Shown here piece by piece: positions 38,147 to 51,332 of a DNA stretch of 64,000 nt (positions are counted from its first letter, which is position 1; every line of letters begins with the position of its first letter). Source of the DNA: Pyrocephalus nanus (taxonomy: Eukaryota; Chordata; Aves; Passeriformes; Tyrannidae). The translations under genes and the position numbers were made by a program. Where the stretch lies: contig CM076260.1 in the NCBI GenBank assembly GCA_038380795.1, forward strand, positions 82,063,843 to 82,127,842, in the 5' to 3' direction. The notes under the pieces are model-generated. The model searched no databases. It saw only the letters and a list, made by a program, of their open reading frames with translations, and had not been told where the DNA came from.

Positions 38147-38227
38147 GGACCTTTCTACCCCTTCTTTTGTTTGTTCTTCTTGTGGACCTTTCTACCCCTT
38201 CTTTTGTTTGTTCTTCTTGTGGTCCTT
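38147..38227. repeat. 37-bp exact tandem duplication
   Basis: The unit beginning ggacctttctacccc and ending gttcttcttgt occurs at 38147-38183 and again at 38184-38220 without a mismatch, followed by a partial third start (ggtcctt). Confidence 0.95.
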
Positions 38228-39278
38228 CGTATTCCTGCTCATCCCCATATGCCTAAGACTACTTTTGTGGTAACCTTTGCTCCATGCCTCAGTAAGAGGA
38301 ATGTGGCAGAACCATTGTCCTACCCCTGCTACTCCAGTGTTTTTTCTTTCCCCCCTTCCCCAGCATGGAGACTCCACATTTGTGTTACCATTTGTGTAAG
38401 CCTCTTCTCCTTTTTAAATATCCTGTGTAGCATATGTAGTTGAGACTTATGTCTTTGTGTCTCAGTAAGCAGAGAAGCCTCTCAGAAACCTAGCCAAGTA
38501 TATGTTGGGGGTTGCTGACAGCAAACAGATTGTTGCAGGGCTGTCTGGCTGTGAGAGCACAGAGAGGTACTGGCAGAGGCAGAAGCATCAGTGGGTGAGG
38601 CTGATGGGCAAAAACTGTTTGCCTGGCTGCTGCAAGCTGTTGAGTTTTGAGGCCAGAAGGGAAGGCGCTGTTGTGAAGGTGCATGTCTGGGTGAGAGAAT
38701 GGAAGTTACCAATATAACTTAATAAGAGAGAACATGCTGGGAGACTGAAACTCCCATTTGGTCTTAGCTGGTGGAAGTTGGTTGGTTTGTGGAGGCTGTT
38801 CAATCTAATTCCCAGTTAGCTGGTTGTTAAAAGAACTGTGAGGGTTTTCTGCCTGCTCTGTCATGTGCTAAGGGGAAAACAAGGTTAGGCTGCACATACA
38901 TCTGTGGGGCACAGTCCTACTGTGGTCTTTAAATGGCTTCTCATCACCTTGGCACAGATCTCAGTTCAGAGATGATGTCCGTCATACCAACCTTCCTAGT
39001 GTCTACCTATCCCTTAGGTTTAGCAATCCGGGTCTTTTTTCCTGAGGTCTTGTGTAGCACAGGTGAAGTTAACAGGAGATAAATTATATTTACTCAGCCG
39101 TGAATTGGACTCCCACAGAAACCTGATATCTGCAGAGTGGAGGAGTATCTATATCTGCTCTCACTCTTGGAAATTGGGGCATTCACAATCTGGCATCAAA
39201 GGCAAGACTCATACCTGTACCTTTGGTGCTTGTGAATTGTTTCTGGTGTCTAAGGGTTTGTGTTATCAAGGAGTGATA

Positions 39279-39314
39279 TGGTTAGGGTTAGCACCAGGTT
39301 AGGGTTAGCATCCT
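39279..39314. repeat. Telomere-like 17-bp tandem pair
   Basis: ggttagggttagcacca followed by ggttagggttagcatcc; each copy contains TTAGGGTTAG. It is too short to call an interstitial telomere array. Confidence 0.8.
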
Positions 39315-42300
39315 TTCTGGAGTTAGACCACTGAATACTGCAATACATCTCCAAGTAAAAAGGTGACATGAGCCCACTCTCACATGGTCCTTATTTTCTG
39401 CTTCATAGAGTAATTTCTAGTAGAATCGCTGTAATGGCCCACAGCTTTCTAAGATCTGAAGATTGTCGTTTATGGAGGACTTGCTTTCCTTCTGTGTCAT
39501 TTAAGAATAGTATGAGTTAGTAAGAGTTCTTTCTAAAATTACACTTCTAGAAGATTTCCTCTCAGGCAAGCGTTGGTCTGAATTACGTGTGCCTGCCACA
39601 GGATGGCAGCAATCCGTCACCACTGACGCATCCACTACACTTGGAACGTTACATTTCCAGACGAAGTCCAAAGGTAAACTATTCACAGCAGAGACCACTA
39701 TGTGAAGGTGATATGACAAGCACAAGAAAGCCTTTGTGTATAGTTATTCATTATTGGTTAAAGCCATGTTTTACAACCTTTATTACAATATGAAATTTAC
39801 TTAGCTTCAAAAGTTGGCCCAGGGGTTGAGCTCTTATCATACAGTCATTGGTACAGGAGTTCATTCTGTGGGTGGTTAAATACTAAGGGTAAGGTATGGA
39901 ATCTCTTTTTAATACTCCCCAGTGAGTACATGTTTCTTATAAAAACCTGAGAGGTTTCCACCTGCATTTCCACTGCTTAGAATCATCTAAACAATCCATC
40001 ACTGCAGTGTGATGCCCATCTGCAATAAACCTTCCGTTTCCCTGGAATTCAGTTCCTGTTTGAAGACATTCAGTCACTGGAGCCAGTCATTACCATTTTC
40101 ATTTTTATGTATATTTACTTACAGCTAGTTTGCTGCCATCTCATCTGAAACAACAAATTAATTTTTACGTCCAGGTTTCTTTAAGTCACTTGTAGTGATG
40201 CCTGGTTGGTTCTGTGGTCAGTGACCTGACACAGCACACACTGCTTTCAGCAGGGCTCTGTTTGAAAGCTGAACGGGATTTACAGCCTTTACCGTGTAAA
40301 GGTTTTGTGACATTAAATTATTCTTTGAAGGTCTTTCTTGGTGAAAGCTGAGCCTTCTTGTTAGAGAATGCAGTTTTAAAAATCAAAAAGTGCAGGCAAA
40401 GCAGGATTTGCAGCCAGGGAGTTCTCTGCCCTGGCAGACAGTAAGTTATGCTGCCTCCAGCCAGGAATCCGCATCTCCCTCTCCACCACTGCAGGTGTAC
40501 ACCCCAGCACTGGAGTGCAGGGCCAGTGTCTCTCAACCCCAAGACTAATGATGTCTACAAATGTGAGTCATGTAATCGTAATGGTGCAGAGGTGTTTTGG
40601 CTGCTCACAGGCTGCTCACAAGACAAAACTGCTCATGGTTTTGGTTTGGAACCACAGAATGGCGGGAGGTGTGTCCTCTGGGCAGAAGGAGGCTGCCCTA
40701 CAGCGAGGGAGCACTAGAGACTAGAAACTTCCAACAGGGCATAAAGGCTGGGCTGAGGCAGTCAGCATACAGTGGCTGATGTGAAAGGGAGTGTGAGGAA
40801 GCCAACTGACAGAGAGAAAGCCCTCGTTCAGATGGCTTGTAGGTGGGGTGCTCAGCTTCACGATGACAATACAAGAGGTAACAATACAGAAGAATAAGAT
40901 GAAGGAAAATCTCAGCCCCGCCATAAGCAACAAAAGAGTGCTATAAATTTTGACTGTCCTGCTAAAATAATAATCTCCTATGACTCAGTATGGAGAGCCC
41001 AGCATCAGATAAGACATGAGACTCTCTCAAAGCTATTAAGCACTCTGACAGGTAGACTTTCCTGGCTGCTTCTACTAGCCCATGTATCAGTGTATTAATT
41101 ACTGTTCTGGAGCAATCCAACAACAATATGCTTGGTTTTGTCCATTCTTTTCCTACACAGGTGATGGAAAGTGTCCTAAGTGTCTTTGCCCAGCTGTTTG
41201 ACATGTCCCTTTGCAGCCTGAGAAGTCATTTTCAGCCATTTGAATGAAAATATCCTGAGATAGTATAATACTGGAATGACACATTTTTATATCACCGAAG
41301 TGGATAATCTGAGGCTGTGCCGGGAATAGTACTGAGAGAAGAAGGGCTTCTGTTCCTCTTTACTGCATAACCCTTTTTCACATGGTGGGAGACATACTCC
41401 TTCCAGTGTCAGCTGCATGTAAGGGGGGTAGGTTGGGACATATACATATCTAAAGTGAGAGAAATCAGACTCTCTGGTAATGGGTGTGAAGGGGCTCAGC
41501 ACCAGAAATCAAAAACATAAGTGTAAAGTTCTGAGGGAAGTAGAAAAGGCACAGCTCAGAATTATCATCGTTGAAGGTGTCAGACCAGAGGTGGAATCGA
41601 GGACCTATTCAACAAAACATATCTCCTTATTCCTGCGATTTTAGCAAATATACACAAAGAGAGGTAACAGCTGAGCTGTTGGTAAGATCTATATGATCTC
41701 ATGTGGAACACAGATTTAGGTTATAGATTAAAAGATTTAGGAGGATAATTGTGAATTAGGTATGTTCAGTCAGAGCTCTCCATTTGTCATTCCTGCAGTG
41801 CTCCTGAGCTGTGTTCTGTGTCATGGGGACAGCATCAAGAAAGCATCTGAAAGATGAGATTTCTTTGTGGTTTCCTCTGTTGTTCATACAGGTTTTCATT
41901 CTTGACTAACAGCTGGTTGGAGTGTTTGTATTCACCCTTTCTCAGTCTCCTGCTGCTGTTCTTCTTTCCAAAAATTCCAAACAGGGTGAAAAATTTAGCA
42001 TTTCTGCAGAGAGCCATCCTGGCTGCCATGCTGTGAATGACCCTGTTGGCTGTTTTGCTGTGAGGAGAGAAGGAGCCTCACAGAGAATGGAGGCACAACC
42101 TTCTGTCTATGACTGATTGCTAACATTTTTGTGAGTTTGTGACTTGGAATTACCCAGATGTCTTTCAGTCTGACTTTATCTTGCTCCAAGTGGAAATGAA
42201 CGTTCAGTTGTAGTATAGCCACAGTACAGATAGCTCTACCGGCTCCTCTTTCCAGCCAGGATGTTAAAGAATCATTTCTTGTAGCCTTTTAAAGAAAACT

Positions 42301-43787
42301 CTCAATAGCCTTGAGCTTTGCAATTCTCCTTCGCAAAAGACACAATGTAATTGAAAGCATTATGAGAAAGCAAATACATCTTATCTCTGACCTAGTATAA
42401 GAAAAGAACCTTAAAACTCACCACAAGTGCAAACAAGGCTCAGATCACACAGCTGATATGTGGCCAAGCCCTCAGATTGACAGGGATTTGCTAGGTTTTC
42501 CTAGTAAAATAAAATATCCTTTGTGAAAAGCCCTGGCATTCTAACAGTGAAAAATGCTGTTCAAATTTGAGGCTTTATTTTTCCAGTTTGTATTGGTAAA
42601 GTGACCTGAGGACAGTCTGACAGCATTTTGAAAGCTCACTTCTTGTGTCTCTGTGAACAGTAATGGTCTCTGTTTTGCCCTCAGCAGATGCAGCCTTGGC
42701 TGACTTGCTCAAAGAATTATGAGTGCAAATGGGCAATGTAATTGCAGTGCCCAACTCCTTGGCCATGTTGTCAAACTGCAGACTTTTGATGTAACTCCTC
42801 ACCTCTTCTGACCTTCTACCTTGCTTGGTAGTCTGTGCTCTTGCCCACATAAGCATCCCATTTATTTATACAACAAGCAAACAGCCCTGAAAAGCTGATG
42901 CTCCTTTTTTTGAAGTGCTGAAGAACTTTGCCATTCATTTACAAGATCAGAGAGACTGTAATTTTCAGGCAAGCCACTTACAAATCCCTGCTGAAGTTGT
43001 TTGTTTCTGTTTCTTCTCTGAGAAGTCATCTGCTTCCATCCTTTCCCAAACTCATTTCAGAGCAGAGTCCTTGCAAAGAGCACTGATGTTTTAAAATTTT
43101 CCAGGGAAAGAAGAGACAATATTTTCTGTTCTGTAGGTTATATGTTGTGCTGAGTCTTTTCCTCTTGTACAAATGCTGCATTCCTCCTCATGGAAAAGTG
43201 TGGAAGTTACTGATACCTATTACTTATCCTTTATTGTTAACCTTTTGATTTGAAGTCGCAGTTTCAATACCATTTTGTTAAAGACATCAACTTGGAAATG
43301 TGGAATGCTTCAAAGTTTAACAAAAGAAAAATAATTGTCTTTAGATATATCTTGATATATCTCGCATCAGTGTTTACCATGAGGAAGGCTGACATCTATA
43401 GCCTTTTTGTGTACCACCATGGCATCTTGAAACCTTCTGAGGCAATGGTGTCTGTGCCTTCTGAAAAACTGTTGATCCCAACCTTGTGGTAAAGACACAG
43501 ACAGATAATCACTGTTGCCCTTTCTTAATGTCCTTTTAAGAGAAGAGGTTAGTAAAGTGTGTTAGTAATTCTCACTTGACATTATTATAGGCTGAGAAAG
43601 CTTTACCTGAGTTTTAGCTCAGTAAACATTCTTTGGCAGTCCTTGTAATCCTTACATCTGAAACCACTTCTCTGTTGCAGGTGGTTGGGACTGGCACATA
43701 GCTTTAAATTTGCAGGGAGGATCAGGCTGATAGAGTGATGGCACACATGTTTTTTCTTTAGGAAATACTGCTGTAAAGCAGTCAGCT

Positions 43788-43842
43788 AAAAAAAAAAAAA
43801 AAAAAACAAAAAAAAAAACAAACAAACAAAAAAAACCCCACA
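43788..43842. repeat. A-rich simple repeat
   Basis: About 18 A, then caaaaaaaaacaaacaaac units. Confidence 0.9.
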
Positions 43843-46800
43843 AAAAACCAACAGTGAAGTGAGACAATCTACCTTCTGGTTTTGTACAAGTCCTCATTTT
43901 GTATGGGAAAGAAAATAAATGAGCACTTCAGCTCCACGAAATCCATATAGGAGAGACTGTAAAGAGAATCTGCCTTTCTCTACAAATAAAAAGCTCAGGA
44001 AGCGAGGGTGGGGTGGGTAGTGCTGATGAGGGGAGAGACAGGCTGAAGTGCTGCAATAGACACAAGCATGTGCCTCTGTGCCCTTGTCATCTCAACATCA
44101 CCCCCGTTTTTTGGCAAATGTGTGACTTCATGCATGCTTTATCCATCTTTGAGGTAGAATCTGGAGCTCTTGTATTGTAACTTCAAGAGGCAGGAACTGT
44201 TTAGCGGAGGTGCTGGAGGTGCTGGGGATGAAGCATGGCTGGTTGTGGTGGTGGGGCTCAAGTGTTAGAAAGTCAGTGGAGTACCAATGTTGCCTCTCCT
44301 CCTCTGCCCCTGAGGGGCACTCTTTTGAAATCATCAGCTGGTTGTGTTTTACCTATAGGTTAACCTACAGTGCATCTACAGTGTTTCCAAAATATTCATA
44401 GGCAGAGCTAGGGAAGCCAATGCCCTAACATTTGACAGAGGTCTCTGGCATTACAAAATATGCAGATTGTGACATTTTTTGTTTTCTTTCACCCGTGTCG
44501 TGGCAAATGAACTTGAATCTAGCCTTTAATAAATAAAAGCTTAATGAAGTAAAAATTTCTTCTGTAAAATCCTGCAGCTTGAATGGATTTGCATCTCCTT
44601 CCTCCCCAACAGAGTGGGTAAGCTTTAATTTGGCTATAAAATATTGTCTATACACAGTATACTGGCAGAAAGCTGTCTGCTATAAAATGCCAAATTAAAT
44701 TCTGAGCCAGAATGGAATCCCTGTACACAACACTTGTATTCTGTGGCCTAACGATGGTTCTGTTAAAACTGTTCATGTGAGGAAATAATGCTTGTGATAA
44801 AACTCATGAGTTTTATTACATGGTCCAGATACCTGGGATTTATACAAAATTCCTTTGGCAGTCACACAAAAGAGTCAGTAGGTACCTAGTGGTGATCCAA
44901 ACTCAGTTTGCTTTCCCAGAAATTGCACTCCTGACTTCTTCCCTAAGTTTGGAAGAGAAACTTGTGGTTTGTCAAAAAATAGTGGTCACACTAACTTTCC
45001 AGAATGTGGACATTAATGTTAGAATCATATATCCTGTTCAACAAGGGAACAAGGGACCTTTACCCTTTTGTAAGTATGAGTACAATGTTTGTGTCTCTTT
45101 AATATATTTTTGTTGTATGGAAAAGTATTATCCCGAAGTAATCATATAATGGGAAAAGTATTTGTATTTTCCTCTTTCTTGGGAACTTAGACATGGAGAC
45201 TTGTGAGTGCTTATATTTTAATGTATGGATCAAAGCCTAGTATATGAGAAGAAAGAAAAGGATAGTGTTTGATGTTAAGGAAGTAAGGAAAAGTGTCTTT
45301 TTTCCATAAAAACTTTATACCTTTGAGTTGATTATGCATTGTTATATAGCTTGTGAGTAATTCTCTAAATACTTGTACTGTTTTCAAGTGATCTCATAAT
45401 ATGTCAGATGCACTGCAAGCTCTAATCTTATCTGCGTGAATGATGTTCTCGGTACTCTGGAAGTGTCCATTATCCCTGTTAGTCCATGGAATGAGCAGAA
45501 GCATGAACTAGGTAGCAAGAATGAATCCTGAGAGGATGCATTCCTTCTTTTTTTTAACAGAAAAACAGTAAGTAAAAACAGTGGACTTGGAGGAAGTCCA
45601 TAGAGGGTAAGAGCAGAAGAAACCAGCATGTCTAGAACTCCTCTGCTACAGCAGTTTCCTAGACTGGTCATTGTTATGAGACACTTCTACTACCTGCTCC
45701 CACACCTGCTGGAATGCTAGTACTAAAGACTTCATAGGAATCTATGGTATATAGTTTATAATAACAATTGGTACCTGGAAATATTTAGGTGGATTCAGTT
45801 GACAGAAGCATAACACCAGGTTAAGATTATTTATATTCACAGTAATTTCCTCCTCGTGTGGTGTATTCTCTTAATCCAGGATTAAATTCTAATTGTGGCT
45901 AAGTCCTTGGAAAGCTCATCACTTTGAGTGGAAGTTTTAGCAAGTCAACACACCTGAGGTTTGAATGAGAAGTTGCAGAGTGCGAATCTTAATATACTTT
46001 AATTTTGGATGTTTTGTGCAAGGCATACACAAATAAAAGGAACGAAGAGAGAATCGTCATACACTCTGTTCTCAAACATGATGAGAGAGGCAATGGAATG
46101 AAAGCACAGTGCCTTAAGTTTTGCTCTGTTTTATGCTACCTGCACACAATCTCATCTGAAAACATTAAGATAAAAATCTGTGTTGTCTTGCTAGTTTGGA
46201 TGTTGGAGCTGATCATGTAAAGCAAATGCATCATCAAAAAGCAAACCCACAATTTTTTCAAAGTGGTCAGAATGAATCTGTGCATAATTTGGTGCAGGAC
46301 AAGAACAGATGGAGTTAGGCAGAAGGCTTACTTTGTTCTATAATTTTTTTATATGAATGAAGAAAACTTTACTGAAGCCAATGCATTTCTATCCAGGCTC
46401 TATCTGCCTGATCTGTGTAACCTGTAGCCCCAGAAATACAGTTATTGCTATTGCTAGTTATTTGCCACAGGCTATGTACTGGCATTGCAGTATTAGCGCA
46501 TGCCAGGTTTGCTTGGCCTCAAATTGCCTTGGCCTGCCTGGAACTTCATTTTATCTGGCTTAGCTGTAACAGAAGTTTATTTTAATTATCAGCTGACTAT
46601 TTCCTTATTTGTTTTTCTTGGTTTTGAAAAATCATGGGATATAACTACAATTTTTGTACAGACAAGTGTAGCAAGTAGTTTTTCTGTGTAGAGTGAAATA
46701 TTTATTACACCATCTTAATGTTGCAGTGTAAAAGAATATAGGCCTGGCCTGGCAGTTGAGGGCTTGCCTGTGGCGACCCAGGATGTGGGGGAGAGGAGTG

Positions 46801-48525
46801 CAGACATGGAGGGGATAAAAATAGAGCTCGTGAGAATGTCAGTTCAGGTCTATGAACAGCTCATCAGCAAGCAGTTAAGCCTTGGAAGCGAGCACAACTG
46901 GTTTATAGGTAGCAAAGAAAACAGAAGTATACAATGAATGTAAGATACTTTTTGTACAGGTCATTCAGACATAATGTGGAGTTGCAGGCAAAATAAAAAG
47001 AATAAGGTGTATAGCATGAAAGAAAATGTACCAAAAGGAGCCCCAAGTGGAATTTAGAAAGAAAAGGAAGAAATCAGCAGCTTCAACAACATGCTCTTTA
47101 GGCACTGCCATCATACTCCTCCCAGGAAAAAAAAATAGGAAAAATTATGGCTCCCTGTAACCATTCCCTACCCCTGACTGAAGCTAACAGCCTGAAGACT
47201 TTCAAGGGAAAGAGCAGAAGGGCAGATGCTAGAAAGTACGTGTTTTACTGAATAATTATTGAGACTTTTTCTCATGTCTTTATTTATTTTCTTTTGTCAT
47301 AAAGCATTTCAAAATGTATTTATGTTTCCCTTTTCTTTTCCTCTGTCTAATTCCAAATTTGCTGAATTTGCAATAGTCCCTAGAATGCAGAATTAAGTTT
47401 TTCCTGACATGAAAGTCCTGCTGATACATGAAACGCTGGGGGTTTTGCTCTTCCTTTTTCCGCAAAGAGTGATTTCTTCACACAAGTCAAAGTGACAGGT
47501 CATTAAGCACACCTGCCACTGTTAGTGTGCTTCTAGGTTTGGTAAGCAGAAAAAAAACCCCAGTACATTCTGCCTTTTTGAACCAACACCTAAGCAATTA
47601 AGGATCAGTTTCCATGGTTCAAAACATGTATAATATCCAGAAATTCTGGATGAGATTGTAGGCGTATGATATGATGCAAGCCCATATTTGGGCAAAATTG
47701 ATGCTCTAGCTGGGCTCCCCTCTAAACTGGAGCACTGAAGAGCTGCTGCAACACAGGCAGTTAAAGCATCCCAGTGACAGAATACCCAGTCAGTAGGTTT
47801 GAAGTAGGTTTGTCTTAATCTGTAATGAGCTCCTCAGGGATGACTGGAAGGCTTTTAAAGCCAAAAAGCCAAGTTTTGCTAGAGCAGGAGCTATGGTAAT
47901 ACTCTTTTAATAAAAAAATAAATCAGTTCAACTCATGAAGACAGATTAGAAATAAAAGAGCTTGTACTCCTCTGTGCCACAGAGAGGCTCCTGCCTTTCA
48001 GAAATTCTTCATCTGTGGCTGCGAAAAGCGGTTCTTTCTCTTTCTTAGGAAACTATCTCAGAAACAGGGCTTCCCACACTTCACTAGGATCTCTCACAAA
48101 CTGATTCAGCTGTTCAGAAGGTTTAAGTTTCCTTTACCATCACCTAAACTACTCAGTCTAAGTTCAGTTCAGAGGAGGGAGTTTAAATAATACAAACCCT
48201 CGGAGAACTAATTTACTACACAAAGTAGTTTCCATTCTCTGGAATCACTTTCAGCATGAAAGTAGTAAATACTTGAAGCTGCAAGGCAGCCTGTCCTCAT
48301 ATTAGCATCAATCTAAACACTGTTCCTTGAGAAACTGTTGATTTTGAACTGTATATTGCAGTAATAATTGCTGACCAAGCATTCTTTTCCTAACAGGTAG
48401 TTTTCTAGATCTGTCACAGGCTACAGAGCACGACTCCTCAGAGAAACATTAGCATTCAGGATTCATGAGAATAAGAATAAAGTATGAAGCTGAGTAGGCT
48501 AAAGTCCATTGAAAAGTCCATTTAA

Positions 48526-48741
48526 CTTGGATATTAGAAAGAAATTTTTTACAGAGAGAGTAATCAGACATTGGAATGGGCTGCCCAGGGAAGTAGTAAC
48601 TCACTGTCCCTGGAGGTTTTTAAGATAAGACTGGATGTGGCACTTGGTGCCATGGTTTAGTAACCACAGCGGTGTTGGATCAAGGGTGTTGGACTTGATG
48701 ATCTGGCAGGTCTTTTTCTACTGGATTGATTCTATGAAATC
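48526..48741 (+). mobile_element. CR1 LINE 3' end, about 215 bp
   Basis: Collinear match to the CR1 3' region: ttggatattagaaagaaat, ggaatgggctgcccaggga, ctgtccctggaggttttta, ggatgtggcacttggtgcca, then ttggacttgatgatct and gattctatgaaatcatgg. It is 5'-truncated with no open reverse transcriptase frame. This is good evidence for a bird or other reptile genome. Confidence 0.93.
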
Positions 48742-51245
48742 ATGGCAGAAGTATGGATTTAACAATTTATTATATGATGCAACCATTTTCTTAACTGAAT
48801 TTGGCAAGTAACTTGTTTTAAGCATTACTGACCAGATTTGTTAATAAGATTTTTTTTCTTTTCATTCAGAGGGTGTCAGAATAAACTTTGTGCAAATCAT
48901 TTCAACAAGCAGGGAGCAAATGCATGATCTGATTTTGGAAAAATCATCTGTTACTGATATGAAATGCATTGTCTCACTACCTCAGTGAAATCTATAGGCA
49001 TAACTATCATTGCATGATTATTCCTTGCAAGACTAAGTGACATCTTGTTGAAGATTGACAGTTTTTTTCATTTTATAGTATTTTATACAATACTCTAATG
49101 GAAAATGTGAAGTAAAAATTAAAATAATTTATTGAAAAGAATCTATGTAGAGATGTTCCTACTAATATACCATTGAATTTGCCTTGAAATATCCAAATTA
49201 TATTTCTCTAAAATTTCAGAAAAATTTATGCCTTACACATGCAAAAGTGTATTTTTATTTCACACAGCCTCTTTCTATCTGCTTATGGTTTATTTTAACC
49301 CATCCCTTCTGTGTATTTTTCCTTTTGCCTCCTCCCTCTAACATCTTTTTCTTTAATCCATGTATAGCAGGTATCATGCAAAAATAGTGCTGTGAGAACT
49401 TATACCAGCTTTCTGACAAAATCATTCCTTTGGCAACTGCTCCATTCTAAGTGCTCCTCAGGGAAAACAGGTGCTTTCTAGAAACATTCATCATATGTTT
49501 TCTGTCACACCCAAATTTTATTTTTTAGGATTTTGCTGTTGCCATGTATTAGAAACGGTATGCCAATTCTAATGTAGCTAGCCTGAGCATGTCAAGCCAG
49601 TTAATGCTACTGTGATACTTGCCTTGTTGTGCTGGTAACACTTTCAAAGCGTTTAGAGAGGCAAACAGGGATTAAAAGGCTGTTGCACATTTTTAGCAGC
49701 TCAAATAGGAGGTACCTGCTGGTTTATATCCACTCTTAATTGGCTTTTCCTGCCTCCTCAGAGACCATTGGTTGACTTGGGGTGTTCATAACATGGGCTT
49801 TTTTGATCTGTTGTGTCATAACCTGGTCATTTCATCACTTGCTTTATTCAGGTGTCCTGAGGTATCAATGAATGCAGAGGGTTTCTCCATTCATTAACAT
49901 TCGATTAACAGCTGCCCTAAACCCTCAGGTGCAGCCATCCAATTACTACTGAGCCAGCAGTAGTTTTAGTGAGGTCATTAAGATGTCAGCTGGCAGAGGG
50001 CTGTGCAGGGTTGACCACAGTTCGATTGTGCTGGTTGTGGAGACCCTTCCAGAGGGTCTTTGGAGAGCACTTTGCAGGAAGACTGCGTCAGACAGGTGTT
50101 GCCGTTCACAGGCAGGGCTTGTTGCTCTGCTCCCAGACCTGTGTAGGCAGGGATGTGCCTGCTTCCTGGCTCAGCAGGGGTTGGGGAAGGCCACCTGTCA
50201 TCTGCTGAGAGAGCACCTTTAAGTCCAGGTCTCTGGAACCGCCACAGCCTCTCTTCCTGCAGGAGGTGGGTCATGTGGCTCTGCTATACCTGGCAGGAAG
50301 GTCACAGTGGAGGAAAATGGATCCATGAGTTTTGGGAGAGCAGAGAGTGTAATAGGAAGAGCTGTGGCACCAGTGTCCCAAGGCACATTTGCATTGCTTG
50401 TGTCTCTTCTGCAGACCCAGCCTGTAGTTCCTACATATTTAGGAGGGGGTGCTTTATGGTCTTTTCATGTCCAAATTAGTTTTTTCACATGCCTTCCCAG
50501 AGTCATAACTATGATAAACATAGTAATTTCTCTGTACCACTACAGCACTTCAGTTTTCTCCTCCTCTTATGGAAATGCCCATAGCAAATGCTGCTCTATT
50601 CCTTTCAAAGCACTTTGTGAAAATCTTGAAGGCACTCGGGATAATCCCTGTGAAGCCAAGTAAATTCGTCACCACCAAAGCACTGAGAGACATGAAACTA
50701 GGCACCTGCAATCTGCAGAGGGAGCATTTCCCTCATTTGGAAGCACAGTGACCTGCAGATACAGGAAACAACCACAGGAGTTTGCAGAGGCAGGAAGGAG
50801 AAAACTGCAAGCAAGCCAAGATATTAATCACTCAGTGTAATGTGTGAAGACCAGGGGGGAAAGCAATAATAATTTTTCCTATATATCCCAACCCTACATC
50901 TGAACAGTGATCCACTTATAGGTTGATAACTAGCTAGAAATTGCTGCTGTAGCTCAATGCTGAAAAAGTGTGATTGTGCATATATTCCCCATGAAAGCTG
51001 ATGTACATCCAGGGCTTTGCTGGGGACCACAGACACTTAACATGGCAACCTCAGAGAGCAGCCACACAGTAGAGAAAAGGCCACATGTGCTGGACATGCC
51101 AGACAGCCTTGTGAGGGCTGTCTGCAAGGTCAATAGATGCCTGAAACTGGGGTGAGGGTGGGAATACTGGAGGCAACCTGGTACTATTATAGAAACACAA
51201 CAATAAAGGACTTTGGCCTCAAGACCACTGCCATTTTTAATCACT

Positions 51246-51332
51246 GAGCTGGTAGCTCCCTGGTAGCTCTGTCAGTAAGGTCAGTCTGCTAAACAGTGAG
51301 CTTTAGAAGCTTTTCAGGGTTCAATTCCAGCT
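51246..51332 (+). repeat. tRNA-like relic (possible tRNA-derived SINE)
   Basis: Contains ggttcaattcc at 51318-51328, a perfect pol III B box, and tagctctgtcag at about 51264, an A-box-like motif, 54 bp apart. A normal cloverleaf does not fold: the T stem has mismatches. A decayed tRNA-derived element is the best reading, with low certainty. Confidence 0.3.

Larger units (their letters stand above)
33851..48525. other. Intergenic region, proximal half
   Basis: Nearly 15 kb with no exon I recognise on either strand. Open frames are short (up to about 112 codons) and lack known motifs. It contains A-rich repeats (34139-34252, 43788-43842), poly(T) near 34881-34898, an exact 37-bp tandem duplication and a telomere-like pair. 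Distal regulatory elements for FEZ2 or the opsin may lie here but cannot be read from one sequence. Confidence 0.6.

Noticed and set aside
42575..42856. 93-codon minus-strand frame, considered as a retroviral or gene remnant
   Set aside because: No reverse transcriptase, gag or other motif visible and no flanking repeats seen.
49969..50663. Cluster of overlapping open frames (79-118 codons) on both strands
   Set aside because: Slightly higher GC explains them; none shows a known motif or clear exon borders.
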